Shown here: positions 1 through 9,362 of the stretch, one piece after another
How positions within the stretch are numbered: the stretch's first letter is position 1
How the letters are laid out: each line of letters opens with the position of its first letter
DNA from: DASUBN01 sp036000105
GTDB taxonomy: Bacteria; Pseudomonadota; Gammaproteobacteria; Natronospirales; REEB76
Direction: 5' to 3'
Length of the DNA stretch: 64,000 nucleotides
Assembly (NCBI GenBank): GCA_036000105.1
Contig: DASYGE010000012.1
Location: forward strand, 124,001-188,000
Notes under the pieces: model-generated
Database searches by the model: none
What the model was told of the DNA's origin: nothing
Seen by the model: only the letters and a program-made list of their open reading frames with translations
Translations under genes and position numbers: made by a program

Positions 1-78
1 GCCATGCCTGCGGCATCTGCGGCCGCGCCCGCAGCAAGCACAGGCGTCAAGACGCTCCCTTATACCCCGCCCCGCTAG
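1..78 (+). CDS. Possible C-terminal end of a truncated gene
   Basis: Frame 1 is open from the window edge to a TAG at 76-78. It encodes an Ala/Pro-rich linker followed by VKTLPYTPPR. It would end 9 bases before the convergent sulfotransferase stop, a typical convergent arrangement. Twenty-five residues are too few to identify a family, and the reading could be chance in GC-rich DNA. Confidence 0.3.
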   Translation, partial: AMPAASAAAPAASTGVKTLPYTPPR

Positions 79-87
79 ACGCTCTTC

Positions 88-1851
88 TTAAGAGTGGCCT
101 GACAACGCTTCCTTGAGAGGCGCCAGTTCTTTTTCGTACTGTCTCCAGCGACCCACGGAACTCGTATAGATGGGCTGGCGAACCTGGGCAAGGCTCGCGG
201 TACGCACCGGCCGCGCTGCTGCATGGAAGCTCAAGCAGGCATCGTCCCAGGGCAGGCCGCAGTATTCCACCAGCCGCCGCGCGCCGCCTTCGAGGTCCTC
301 CACCAGATCCTCATAGACGACTTCCAGCACCGCGCCCTCCGGCAGGAGTCGGCGCCAGCCGGCCATGAGTTCCTGGTACATGCGATGGAACCGCCCCAAT
401 TCCTTGAGGTCGTAGCTGAAGGGATGGCCGGTGGTGAACAGTTTTGTATAGCAGGATAGGCAAGTGTCCAGGGGTTCGCGCAGGCAATGGATGATGCGTG
501 CGTTCGGATAGAGGAGACGCATCAGCCCCAGGAACACCATGTTGCCGGGGAGTTTGTTGGTCACACGCAGGGCCCCGGGGGCCATCTCATCGAGGTAACG
601 GCTGTAGCGCGCGGCGATGCGCTTGAACGCCGCACCTCCCAACCCGGCGATCTGACGCGGCAACGCATCATCGGTATTATCCGGCGGCAACTCTTCCCGC
701 AGGCAGTTACGCAGGGCATGGGTCTCGCCGACGCCGTACACCTTGGGATGGCTGGCGAGGATCTGCTCCACCAGGCTCGTGCCCGAGCGCGGCATGCCCA
801 CGATGAACACCGGCCGCTCATCGCCATGCCCCAGACCATGGCCCGACATGGCGGTATAGCTGTCGATGAAACCCACGCAGAATTGCGCCTGACGCGTCTC
901 GTCGTAATGGATGCTCGCCCGCTTCAGCCGGTTACCCTCCAGGAAATGGCGGAAAGCCCGCGGATAGTCTCTCTCGGTCTCCCACACCCGGCCTAAGGTG
1001 AACTGCAGGGATATTGCGGCTTCCGGCGGCAGTGCCGCCGTCTGTCCTGCGAGCGCCATGAGCGCCGGCCAGAGCGGATCTTTGGGACCGAGCCGCGCTA
1101 CACCCACGAGATTGTGGAAGGCCCCCGCATAGTCCGGCTTCAGGCTGAGCGACCGGCGATAATGCTGCTCGGCTCTGCTGAGATCGCCGCCCATGGCGAG
1201 CACGTTGCCAAGACCGTTCTCCGCCTCAGGCGAATCCGGAGCAAGCTCGAACGCCCGGGCGTGACAACGCTGCGCTTCCTCGAACTCTCCCGCTTCCCGG
1301 AGTGCCATACCCAGAGCCTGCAAGCGCTCCGGATCCTGCCAGGCGGCGGCGGCGGCGTTGCGGTAAGCCGCGAGTGCGTCTTTGGCGCGGGCCAGTTGCA
1401 CCAGTGACTGGCCGCTGGCGAACCAGGCAGTGTAATTGCCTGCATCCAGCTTGAGGGCCCCACCGAAAGCAGCCAGCGCACGCGGGTGATCGACCTCCGC
1501 CGCATACAGGAGACCCAGGTTGATATAGGTATCCAGGTGGTCGGGCTTGAGGGCCAGGGCTTCCCTATATAGATGCTCGGCGTCTCGGGTCTTGCCCAGC
1601 TGGTTCAGCGCGCCCGCGAGGTTGCTGCGGTACTGATGGTTGGCGGGCTGGAGCGCGAGCGAGCGCTCCATGAGCGGCAGAGCGGCGACAGTCTGACCGC
1701 GCTGATGCAGCAGCAGCCCCAAGAAATGAGTGGCGTCAGGATGATCGGGTGAGGCGGCGAGTACCGCGCGGTAATCCCGCTCGGCTTCCGTGAGGTCACC
1801 CCGCTGATGCGTAGCGACGGCCCTGAGCATGAGAGTCTGGGGATCTTGCAT
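88..1851 (-). CDS. TPR-repeat sulfotransferase
   Basis: Predicted 587-aa two-part protein. About residues 10-290 are tandem tetratricopeptide repeats (AEHLYREALALKPDHLDTY type units). The C-terminal 250 residues are a PAPS-dependent sulfotransferase fold with the 5'-phosphosulfate loop FIVGMPRSGTSLVEQIL and the 3'-phosphate region IIHCLREPLDTCLSCY. No signal peptide or membrane segment is seen, so it is probably cytoplasmic, with the TPRs presenting a protein or peptide substrate. The ATG at 1851 has AGGCG six bases upstream; a TTG 13 codons earlier lacks a ribosome site. It is divergent from the TonB receptor gene. A related protein lies on the receptor's other side. The substrate is unknown. 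Confidence 0.88.
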   Translation of the reverse strand: MQDPQTLMLRAVATHQRGDLTEAERDYRAVLAASPDHPDATHFLGLLLHQRGQTVAALPLMERSLALQPANHQYRSNLAGALNQLGKTRDAEHLYREALALKPDHLDTYINLGLLYAAEVDHPRALAAFGGALKLDAGNYTAWFASGQSLVQLARAKDALAAYRNAAAAAWQDPERLQALGMALREAGEFEEAQRCHARAFELAPDSPEAENGLGNVLAMGGDLSRAEQHYRRSLSLKPDYAGAFHNLVGVARLGPKDPLWPALMALAGQTAALPPEAAISLQFTLGRVWETERDYPRAFRHFLEGNRLKRASIHYDETRQAQFCVGFIDSYTAMSGHGLGHGDERPVFIVGMPRSGTSLVEQILASHPKVYGVGETHALRNCLREELPPDNTDDALPRQIAGLGGAAFKRIAARYSRYLDEMAPGALRVTNKLPGNMVFLGLMRLLYPNARIIHCLREPLDTCLSCYTKLFTTGHPFSYDLKELGRFHRMYQELMAGWRRLLPEGAVLEVVYEDLVEDLEGGARRLVEYCGLPWDDACLSFHAAARPVRTASLAQVRQPIYTSSVGRWRQYEKELAPLKEALSGHS

Positions 1852-1994
1852 CTGTCGCCTATGTCCTACAAAGCTCGTCAAACCGAACAATAAGTAATAT
1901 ATTTAAATTTTATCAATTAAATCATATAGTTAATAAAAAACTGTCCGTCAGTACATTTTGAAATATTTTCTGGATTCGCTCTTTTACAACATCG

Positions 1995-2022
1995 TTGGGC
2001 TTTGGCTTTCAACTACTATTAT
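1995..2022 (+). promoter_or_regulatory. Candidate sigma70 promoter of the TonB receptor gene
   Basis: TTGGGC (1995-2000), a 16-base spacer and TATTAT (2017-2022) lie in the 303-base gap 1852-2154 between the divergent sulfotransferase and receptor genes. The first 120 bases of that gap are strikingly AT-rich compared with the flanks. A leader of about 125 bases would precede the receptor ATG. I see no other gene or clear riboswitch fold in the gap. Confidence 0.35.
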
Positions 2023-2154
2023 GGGCAGAACCCAAGGGCCCCTGAGAACTCTAGGCAGGTTATCCCTTTTTTCACCACTCCGGGCAGCACCCTGCAGCCA
2101 GACCGCAGGGCACTGCTCCCGACATACATCATCGCGCTCCTGAGGAGTACCAGA

Positions 2155-4986
2155 ATGTCCAAGCAAAATCTCATCAGCAAAGCCGTGCGTCTCGCCATCC
2201 TTTGCGGTGCGGCCACGGGCCTCGCCAGCACGGCGGCGCTCGCCGCCGACCAGACCGCCGCCACGGATCAGAACTCCACTGCCCAACTCGGCAAGATCGA
2301 GGTGACGGGTTCGCGCATCAAGCGCACCGAGACCGAGACCGCGCAGCCCGTGACCATGATCACCTCCAAGGAGATCCAGGCCTCGGGTCTCACCACCATC
2401 GGCGCGGTAATTCAGAAACTGACCTCCACGGGCGCCTCCTTGAGCACCCTCGACAACTTCGGCGGCAACTTCACCTTCACCGGCGGTGGCGAGAGCACCG
2501 TGGATCTACGCAACCTCGACGCGAAGCGCGTGCTGGTGCTGGTGAACGGCAAGCGCTGGGTGACAGCCTTGGACGGCACTGTGGACCTGAACACCATCCC
2601 CGCCTCCGTCATCGACCACGTGGAAGTGCTGCAAGACGGCGCTTCCGCCATCTACGGCTCCGACGCCATCTCCGGCGTGGTGAACATCATCACCGTGAAG
2701 AACTTCAACGGCCGCCAGGCCGATGCCTACCAGGGCGTCTATAACGGCGACGGTCATTGGGACGGCAGGACCGAAGCCTACGATTTCACCATGGGCGCGA
2801 GCGATGCCAAGAGCGGCCTCGTGTTCAATGCCTCCTACACCAACCAGGACGGCATCCTGTCCAAGAACCGCAACATCTCCAAGGAGCCCGTCATCGGCCA
2901 GGGCAACTCCGGCGGAAGTTCCGCGATCCCCAACGGACGCTTCGTGTTCGTGCCCCCATCGACCTCGCCCTTGGCGGCGTCCTGCGGCGGTACCTGCGAT
3001 CTGACGTTCGATACGACGACCCACAGCTTCCGCAATTTCGTGAGCCATGGGCCCACCAGCGATCGCTTCAACTACGCGCCTTTCAACTACGTGCTGACTC
3101 CGGAAGAGCGCTACAGCGGCTTCCTGCAGGGCTACACGGATCTCGCAGACAACGTCACCTTCAAAGCTGACATGATGGTCACCCACCGCGACTCCCACCA
3201 GCAGGCGGCACCGGAACCCCTGTTCTTCGCCTCCAGCAGCATCGCCATCGACATCCCGTCGACCCAGCAGTACAACCCCTTCGGCTTCGCCCTGAATGCG
3301 GGGGATCCGAGTAAGACCATCAACTTGTTCTTGCTCGGCCGACGCATGGTGGAGAACGGCCCACGCACCTACCACGAGAAAGAAGACGTCTACCACTTCG
3401 ACGCGGGCTTCACCGGCTTCTTCAATGCCGGGGGCAGCGAATGGGACTGGGATGCGAACTACGGTTTCTCCAAGGACACGGAGATCGACGTCAACGGCGG
3501 CCACTTCGACGTGAGCCACTTGCGTCTCGCCTTGGGTGATGCGGCGGTCTGCGCCCAGGTGGCGGGCTGCGTGCAGCTCAACATCTTCGGTGGCGCCGGT
3601 GCGGTCACCAGACAGATGCTGGACTACATCGGCTACACCGCCCAGAACCAGTTCGAGAACGATCAGCGCGTGTACAACGTGGACATGACCAATAGTGACC
3701 TGGCGGAACTGCCGGGTGGCTCCATGGGTGTGGCCTTCGGCGCCGAAGTGCTGGAACACGACGGCTTCTTCCAACCGGACTCCGTGGCCCAGAACGGCTA
3801 TGACAGCTTCAACCCGGGCCGCCCCGTGTTGCCCACCAAGGGTAGCGAGACCTCGAAAGCTATCTACGCCGAGACGGACCTGCCCCTCCTGGGCGGCATG
3901 CCTGGCATCAAGCTCCTGGATCTGGACCTGGCGGGCCGTAACACCCGTTACAACACCTTCGGCAGCAGCAACACCTACCGCTGGGGCCTGAAGTGGGAAC
4001 CGAACAACGAGTGGCTGGTGCGCACCAGCTGGTCCCAGGGTTTCCGCGCCCCGACCATCCAGGACCTGTTCTCCGCAGGCTCCAACCTCTCGGCGAACAT
4101 CGACGACCCCTGCACCACGATGAACGCCACCACCGGCGCTCCCCACACGCCTGCGGCGGAGTGCGCGGTGCAGGGCATCTCCTACGTGCAGCCAAACCAA
4201 CAGATCAACACCCTGGAGATCGGCAACCCGCACCTGAAGCCAGAGACATCCATCTCCCGCACCATCGGCTTCGTGTACAGCCCCGACTGGCTCCCTGGCT
4301 TCAACCTGAACGCCGACTACTACAGGATAGACGTCAACAACACGATCCAGCCGGCCAGCGGCCAGATCATCCTGAACGGCTGCTACACCACACCCGCCGC
4401 GAACTCCAATGCCGCGGACTGCGCCTTGGTCAAGCGCACTGTGTTCCATGCCGTCCAGACCATAGACGATCTGGTGCAGAACGTCGGTTCCACCGAGACT
4501 TCGGGCATAGACCTCAGCCTGAGCTACGCCTTCCCGAGCACCTCGACCGGTGACTACAAGATCTCGTTCGACGACACCCACATCAAGAGCTTCCAGCAGG
4601 CCTATCCGAACAAGACCGGTCTGGCCACGATCCCGGAACTCGCGGGTGTGGAGCGGGGCGGCTCGGTGTTCCCCTTCGGCGTGCCCCACGACAAGATCCG
4701 GACTGCCCTGGACTGGAGTGCAGGCAACTGGTCGGCCCAGTACGCGCTCCGTTATGTGAGTCACCTGGTGCAGCCGGACGGCACGCACATCGGTGCCACC
4801 ACGTATCACGACGTGCAGGGTAACTACAAGGCGGATTCCATCGACACGACCTTCACGGTCGGTATACGCAACCTGTTCGGGAAGATACCGCCTTCCTCGA
4901 CCAACCAGGAACTCAACAACTTCGACCCGACGTTGTATGACGTGCCCGGCCGCTTCGTGTACGGCCGTGTCAGCGTGAACTTCTGA
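2155..4986 (+). CDS. TonB-dependent outer-membrane receptor
   Basis: Predicted 943-aa receptor for energised uptake of a large ligand across the outer membrane. The signal peptide ends ...GLASTAALA. The plug follows (LGKIEVTGSRIKRTETETAQ, then VLVLVNGKRW, and IDHVEVLQDGASAIYGSDAISGVVNI). A long beta-barrel ends in phenylalanine (GRVSVNF), the usual BAM recognition end. The ATG at 2155 has GAGGAG eight bases upstream; an in-frame ATG at 2002 would put about 50 non-signal residues in front. No N-terminal sigma-regulator signalling domain is seen. Its position between two TPR-sulfotransferases suggests a peptide or sulfated ligand rather than a classical siderophore, but this is inference. Confidence 0.93.
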   Translation: MSKQNLISKAVRLAILCGAATGLASTAALAADQTAATDQNSTAQLGKIEVTGSRIKRTETETAQPVTMITSKEIQASGLTTIGAVIQKLTSTGASLSTLDNFGGNFTFTGGGESTVDLRNLDAKRVLVLVNGKRWVTALDGTVDLNTIPASVIDHVEVLQDGASAIYGSDAISGVVNIITVKNFNGRQADAYQGVYNGDGHWDGRTEAYDFTMGASDAKSGLVFNASYTNQDGILSKNRNISKEPVIGQGNSGGSSAIPNGRFVFVPPSTSPLAASCGGTCDLTFDTTTHSFRNFVSHGPTSDRFNYAPFNYVLTPEERYSGFLQGYTDLADNVTFKADMMVTHRDSHQQAAPEPLFFASSSIAIDIPSTQQYNPFGFALNAGDPSKTINLFLLGRRMVENGPRTYHEKEDVYHFDAGFTGFFNAGGSEWDWDANYGFSKDTEIDVNGGHFDVSHLRLALGDAAVCAQVAGCVQLNIFGGAGAVTRQMLDYIGYTAQNQFENDQRVYNVDMTNSDLAELPGGSMGVAFGAEVLEHDGFFQPDSVAQNGYDSFNPGRPVLPTKGSETSKAIYAETDLPLLGGMPGIKLLDLDLAGRNTRYNTFGSSNTYRWGLKWEPNNEWLVRTSWSQGFRAPTIQDLFSAGSNLSANIDDPCTTMNATTGAPHTPAAECAVQGISYVQPNQQINTLEIGNPHLKPETSISRTIGFVYSPDWLPGFNLNADYYRIDVNNTIQPASGQIILNGCYTTPAANSNAADCALVKRTVFHAVQTIDDLVQNVGSTETSGIDLSLSYAFPSTSTGDYKISFDDTHIKSFQQAYPNKTGLATIPELAGVERGGSVFPFGVPHDKIRTALDWSAGNWSAQYALRYVSHLVQPDGTHIGATTYHDVQGNYKADSIDTTFTVGIRNLFGKIPPSSTNQELNNFDPTLYDVPGRFVYGRVSVNF

Positions 4987-5014
4987 TCTAACAATAAAGA
5001 ACGTGGGGTAGCTC

Positions 5015-5051
5015 AGCCCCACAACCCTAACGGGTTGTGGGGCTTTTTTTT
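5015..5051 (+). terminator. Rho-independent terminator after the TonB receptor gene
   Basis: A perfect 13-bp stem AGCCCCACAACCC / GGGTTGTGGGGCT with a TAAC loop is followed directly by a T-run. It lies 29 bases after the receptor stop codon. Confidence 0.93.
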
Positions 5052-5082
5052 AAAACCAGGATGGTTTTACATCGCTAAGGGC

Positions 5083-5171
5083 AGGATGCCCGGGAGCGAT
5101 GTTACTGCCTACTGGTCCCCTCAAAAGAAGGATGCTGGGAGCGGCGTTGGTGCCGGCTGATCCCCTCAAAA
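5083..5171. repeat. Imperfect tandem duplication of about 43 bp
   Basis: Two units, 5083-5126 and 5129-5171, share an AGGATGC start, a GGGAGCG core and a TCCCCTCAAAA end. They lie between the receptor terminator and the convergent sulfotransferase stop codon. No coding potential is seen. It may be a local duplication. Confidence 0.55.
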
Positions 5172-5180
5172 AGAAAAGTC

Positions 5181-6815
5181 TCAGTCTTCGGAATACCCGA
5201 AACTCCGGATGAATGGCTCAAGTTTCGACATCACCGGCTCAAGCTCCGCCGCATACCGCCGCCAGCGTTCCCTCGCTTCTCCATAGATGGGTCGCGCCAC
5301 CTGGTGATAGCTCGGGGTGTTGATGCGCCGGCGTCTCGCTGTGGCCTGGATGTCCAGCACCGCCGGGTCCCATGAGAGACCCAGGAATCCCAGGAGTCTC
5401 TGGGCCTCGCCTTCCGTATCGGCCACCACATCCTCATAGCGCACCAGGTGTATGCGCGCAGGCCAGCCGTCTAGTGAGCGCCGGCCGAGTTCCATCACCG
5501 CTGCATAGAAATCCGCGGTCTGCTCCAGGGTGAGGAAATGCCGCATGGCTTCGTTGAGGGCGAAGGTCTGCATGAAGCACGAGAGCACCACGTCGCGCGG
5601 ATCCCGCAGGGCGAAGATGAATTTGGCCGCCGGGAAGAGGCGGGCCAGCATGGGCAAGAAGAGCGTGTTCAAGGGCAGCTTGTCCACGAACAGGCAATCC
5701 AAGGGCCGCAAGGGCATGAACCCCTCCACCCGCCGCCAATACAACCGCCGGTCTTCCGCGAGCGTCGGCGCACCGGCGCGCAGGAAGACCTGCATGCTGG
5801 AATCGGTCTGCACGTACTGGTGCAGGGAATCCTGCAGGGTGTCTCGCTCTTCCAGCACCGTTATCCCCGGATGACCCGAGAGGATCTGGTCCAGGAGCGT
5901 GGTGCCCGAGCGCGGGAAGCCCACCAGGAACACCGGCGCCGTTTCGTCACCGGCGGGGACTTGCGGCGCGGGCAGCAAGGCATCCAGATGCCGGGTCACG
6001 CGGGATGCGGCGGCTAGACTGTAACTGCCACCTTGTTCCAGATATGCCGGTTGGCGGGTCTGCTGCAGGGCACTCTTGGCGCCGAGGAACATGCGCCAGG
6101 CATCCGCACTGCGGTGCAGGCGGTCGTACACCGCTCCCAGGCGGCCTGCTGCCAAGGCCCCGTTGCGCGCTGTCAGGTCCGTGCTGAGCAAGGCTTCCAA
6201 GGTCCCGGCCGCGTCGCTGTCGCGGCCGGCGCGGAAATCCAATTGTGCCGCCGTGAGACGCGCCACGGGATCGGCGGCATCCAGGGCCAGCGCCGTCCCG
6301 CACCAGCGGGCCGCTTCTGTGAGATCGCTGCGTTGTTCGCAGAGGGCCGCCAGACCTGCCGCTGCCGCGGCATTGCGCGGCGCGAGCGTGAGACTGCGAC
6401 GGTAGGCGGCTTCCGCCTGCTCTACATCGCCTGCCTCTTCGCTCGTCACCGCCAGGTTGAACTGGGACTCAGGGTTCGCGGGATCGAGAGCAGCAGCCCG
6501 GGCGAAGGCCGCGCGGGCGCCAGCGCTGTCGCCGGACTCCGCCAGGGCTATGCCTGCGTTATGGGCGAGTTGCGGGTCGTTCGGCTTCAGGCTCATGGCC
6601 CGGGTGAGCAGCGTCACCGCCTGGGGCAGATCACCCGCGCCCATGGCACAGAGGCCCGCGAGATGCAGGGCATCGGGGAATCCGCCCTGGATGGCGAGCA
6701 CGCGCGAGCACAGCTTGCCGGCGCCGGCCAGATCCCCGCGCCCGAAGGCCGCGGAGGCTTCGCCCATGAGCCGGTGGATCTCCGTGAGTTCCCCCGGAGT
6801 TCCGGGTGTAGCCAT
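5181..6815 (-). CDS. TPR-repeat sulfotransferase (second copy)
   Basis: Predicted 544-aa protein with the same architecture as the gene at the left end of the window. TPR units cover about residues 10-260, followed by a sulfotransferase domain with FLVGFPRSGTTLLDQILSGH (PAPS 5'-phosphosulfate loop) and FIFALRDPRDVVLSC (3'-phosphate region). The ATG at 6815 is preceded by AGGGGCGG. It converges on the TonB receptor gene and is divergent from rlmM with 68 bases between. The two copies differ considerably, so this is an old duplication or two separately recruited family members. No signal peptide is seen. The substrate is unknown. Confidence 0.88.
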   Translation of the reverse strand: MATPGTPGELTEIHRLMGEASAAFGRGDLAGAGKLCSRVLAIQGGFPDALHLAGLCAMGAGDLPQAVTLLTRAMSLKPNDPQLAHNAGIALAESGDSAGARAAFARAAALDPANPESQFNLAVTSEEAGDVEQAEAAYRRSLTLAPRNAAAAAGLAALCEQRSDLTEAARWCGTALALDAADPVARLTAAQLDFRAGRDSDAAGTLEALLSTDLTARNGALAAGRLGAVYDRLHRSADAWRMFLGAKSALQQTRQPAYLEQGGSYSLAAASRVTRHLDALLPAPQVPAGDETAPVFLVGFPRSGTTLLDQILSGHPGITVLEERDTLQDSLHQYVQTDSSMQVFLRAGAPTLAEDRRLYWRRVEGFMPLRPLDCLFVDKLPLNTLFLPMLARLFPAAKFIFALRDPRDVVLSCFMQTFALNEAMRHFLTLEQTADFYAAVMELGRRSLDGWPARIHLVRYEDVVADTEGEAQRLLGFLGLSWDPAVLDIQATARRRRINTPSYHQVARPIYGEARERWRRYAAELEPVMSKLEPFIRSFGYSED

Positions 6816-6883
6816 CGTTCGCCGCCCCTGGGTGCGCGCTTGTGCACGCGGCTATATTACCGCGCCCTGTCCGGCATGCTTAA

Positions 6884-7906
6884 ATGCGCGCGATGGACAC
6901 GACCCCACCGATCCGCATCTTCCAATGCCGCCCCGGCTTCGAGGCGGAATGCGCCGCAGAAGCTGGCAACGGCGTGGTGCAGGGTGAGGGTTGCGTGAGC
7001 GTCACCTCACCGGCGGCCTGGCCGCCCCTCGCGGAACTCGTGTTCGCACGCCAAGCGTTCCGACAAGTGGCCGAGCTGAAGGAACTCCCGGCCGGCGACC
7101 GCATCAACCCCATCTTGGCGGCCCTGCAAGGCCATGCCAGCCCGCTCGCTGGCCTGCTCCTGGAATATCCGGACACCAACACCGGCAAGGAACTCTCAGG
7201 CTTCCTGCGCAAGTTCACGCCTGCCCTCACCTCAGCCTTGGCGAAGCACGGCTTCAAGTTAGAACGCGGCGCGACGCGGCGCCTGCATCTCCTGTTCAGC
7301 GATTCACGCCATCTGCGCCTGGGGTTCTCGGAAGGCGAAGAAGGCAGCCCCCTCGTGAACGGCATCCTGCACTTGAAGATGCCACGGGAAGCACCCAGCC
7401 GCTCCACCCTGAAACTCGAAGAAGCGCTGCTGACGTTCCTGGACGAGCGCGAGCGGGAGCGCTGGTTGCGGCCGGGCTTGACCGCCGTGGATCTGGGAGC
7501 GGCGCCCGGCGGCTGGACCTGGCAGCTCACGCGTCGCGGCCTCAAGGTCACCGCCGTGGATAACGGACCCATGCAAGCGGAACTCATGGCCGGCGGCCTG
7601 GTGCTGCATAAGCGCGAGGATGGCTTCCGTTTCAGGCCGCAGCGCACGGTCGATTGGTTGCTCTGCGACATGGTGGAGCAGCCCCAGCGCATCGCCGCCC
7701 TCGCGGCGGACTGGCTCGCCCGCGGCGACTGCCGGCGCACCATCTTCAACCTCAAGCTGCCCATGAAGCGCCGTCATGACAGCCTGCGGGAATGCCTCAC
7801 GCTCATGCGCCAGCGCCTGGATGCGGCGGGCCTGGACTACCACATGGCCTGCAAACAGCTGTATCACGACCGCGAAGAAGTCACGGCATACGTCGCCCTG
7901 CGTTGA
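6884..7906 (+). CDS. rlmM: 23S rRNA 2'-O-ribose methyltransferase RlmM (C2498)
   Basis: Predicted 340 aa. It would methylate the 2'-OH of C2498 in 23S rRNA using SAM. The N-terminal THUMP-like part begins with CRPGFEAECAAEA, characteristic of RlmM (YgdE). The Rossmann domain has the SAM motif VDLGAAPGGWTWQL, a WLLCDMVE strand, FNLKLPMK and the closing KQLYHDREEVTAYVALR, which supply the K-D-K-E residues of 2'-O-methyltransferases. An in-frame ATG at 6893 is an equally possible start, since no clear ribosome site marks either. pepQ follows 53 bases downstream in the same direction. Confidence 0.93.
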   Translation: MRAMDTTPPIRIFQCRPGFEAECAAEAGNGVVQGEGCVSVTSPAAWPPLAELVFARQAFRQVAELKELPAGDRINPILAALQGHASPLAGLLLEYPDTNTGKELSGFLRKFTPALTSALAKHGFKLERGATRRLHLLFSDSRHLRLGFSEGEEGSPLVNGILHLKMPREAPSRSTLKLEEALLTFLDERERERWLRPGLTAVDLGAAPGGWTWQLTRRGLKVTAVDNGPMQAELMAGGLVLHKREDGFRFRPQRTVDWLLCDMVEQPQRIAALAADWLARGDCRRTIFNLKLPMKRRHDSLRECLTLMRQRLDAAGLDYHMACKQLYHDREEVTAYVALR

Positions 7907-7959
7907 AACCTGCCTCGGATTACACTATCCGGCCTGGCACCCCACCTATCGGACGGTCC

Positions 7960-9282
7960 ATGAGCGACGCGCTGGCCAAGCATTACTCCGCCCATCTCGA
8001 GACCGTGCGCCGGCATTTCGATGCCGCCATGCAGGCCGCCGGCTGCGAGCAGGTGGCGGTGTCCGCGGGTTCCTTGCACTACCAGTTCCATGACGATGCG
8101 CCCTACCCCTTCAAGGTCAACGCGCATTTCAAATACTGGCTGCCGCTCACCGACGCGCCGGATTCCTTCGTGGTCTACACCGCCGGCAAGAAACCGGTAC
8201 TGATCTACTACCAGCCGGACGACTACTGGCATGTGCCGCCGGCACCGCCCTCCGGTTACTGGGTGGAGCATTTCGACCTGCGCATCATCAAGCAGGCGGC
8301 GAACGCCCGCGAGGAGCTGCCGCCCGCCACCCGGCGTACGTTCCTGGGCGAATGGCAGGAAAGTTACCGCGACTGGGGTTTCACCGCCGTAAACCCGGAA
8401 GCGCTCATCAACCCGCTGCATTACGCCCGAGCTGCCAAAACTCCTTACGAACTCGAATGCATGCGACGCGCCAACGCCTCCGCGGCCCGCGGCCACCGCG
8501 CCGCGGAACAGGCCTTCCGTGCCGGCGCATCGGAATACGAGATCCACAACGCCTTCCTGGCTGGCAGCGGCGAGACCGACAACGCACTGCCCTACAATGC
8601 CATCGTGGCCCTGAATGAGCACGCGTCCACCCTGCATTACCAGCATTGGGAGCGGGACCGGCCCAGGCAGCATCACGCTTTCCTGATCGATGCCGGTACC
8701 CAGTATCACGGCTACGCCTCGGATGTGACCCGCACCTATTCGGGTGAGACCGACGAGTTCCAGGCGCTCATCGACGCCCTCGACCGTGAACAGCTGGCCA
8801 TGGCCGCGAAAGTGAAGCCCGGCCTCGACTACAGCAAGCTGCATCTGGAATGCCACGAGGCCGTGGCGCGCCTCTTGAAGGAATTCGCTTTCGTGGATAT
8901 GTCCCCCGAGAGCATGGTGATGGAGCGCGTCACCAGCACTTTCCTGCCCCACGGCCTCGGGCATCTCCTCGGCCTGCAGACCCATGACGTGGGCGGCTTC
9001 ATGGCCGGGCCGGCCGGCGGTACCCTGCCGAAACCCGAAGGCCATCCTTATCTGCGCACCACCCGCACCCTGGCCGAGAACTTCGTGGTGACCATCGAGC
9101 CGGGGCTGTACTTCATCGCCTCCCTACTGGACAAGCTCAAGACCGAGCCCCAAGGGCGCCACGTGGACTGGAAGAAAGTGGATGCCTTCCACAAGTTCGG
9201 CGGCATCCGCATCGAGGACAACGTGGTGGCGAAAGCCGCCGGCCCCGAGAACCTCACACGAGACGCATTCCGCGCAGCTTGA
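7960..9282 (+). CDS. pepQ: Xaa-Pro dipeptidase
   Basis: Predicted 440-aa metallopeptidase of family M24, very close in length and sequence to E. coli PepQ (443 aa). It hydrolyses dipeptides with C-terminal proline in the cytoplasm. The N-terminal half has DDAPYPFKVNAHFKYWLPLT and YYQPDDYWH. The pita-bread catalytic domain has the five metal ligands in FLIDAGTQYHGYASDVTRTY (two Asp), LPHGLGHLLGLQTHDVGG (His), VVTIEPGLYFI (Glu) and GGIRIEDNVV (Glu). The ATG at 7960 matches the family start. It precedes three secreted peptidase genes, consistent with a peptide-catabolic neighbourhood. Confidence 0.96.
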   Translation: MSDALAKHYSAHLETVRRHFDAAMQAAGCEQVAVSAGSLHYQFHDDAPYPFKVNAHFKYWLPLTDAPDSFVVYTAGKKPVLIYYQPDDYWHVPPAPPSGYWVEHFDLRIIKQAANAREELPPATRRTFLGEWQESYRDWGFTAVNPEALINPLHYARAAKTPYELECMRRANASAARGHRAAEQAFRAGASEYEIHNAFLAGSGETDNALPYNAIVALNEHASTLHYQHWERDRPRQHHAFLIDAGTQYHGYASDVTRTYSGETDEFQALIDALDREQLAMAAKVKPGLDYSKLHLECHEAVARLLKEFAFVDMSPESMVMERVTSTFLPHGLGHLLGLQTHDVGGFMAGPAGGTLPKPEGHPYLRTTRTLAENFVVTIEPGLYFIASLLDKLKTEPQGRHVDWKKVDAFHKFGGIRIEDNVVAKAAGPENLTRDAFRAA

Positions 9283-9362
9283 CGGAACCTCAGGGTTTCA
9301 AGACGGTCTCAGTCGATGCCGTGCCGGGCGCAAGACCCGGCACTCACTCAAAGGAGGGTCCC

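Noticed and set aside
2506..5022. Long minus-strand open frame (over 800 codons) opposite the TonB receptor gene
   Set aside because: It mirrors the codon pattern of a GC-rich gene on the other strand, has low-complexity composition, and no domain; the receptor reading explains the sequence fully.
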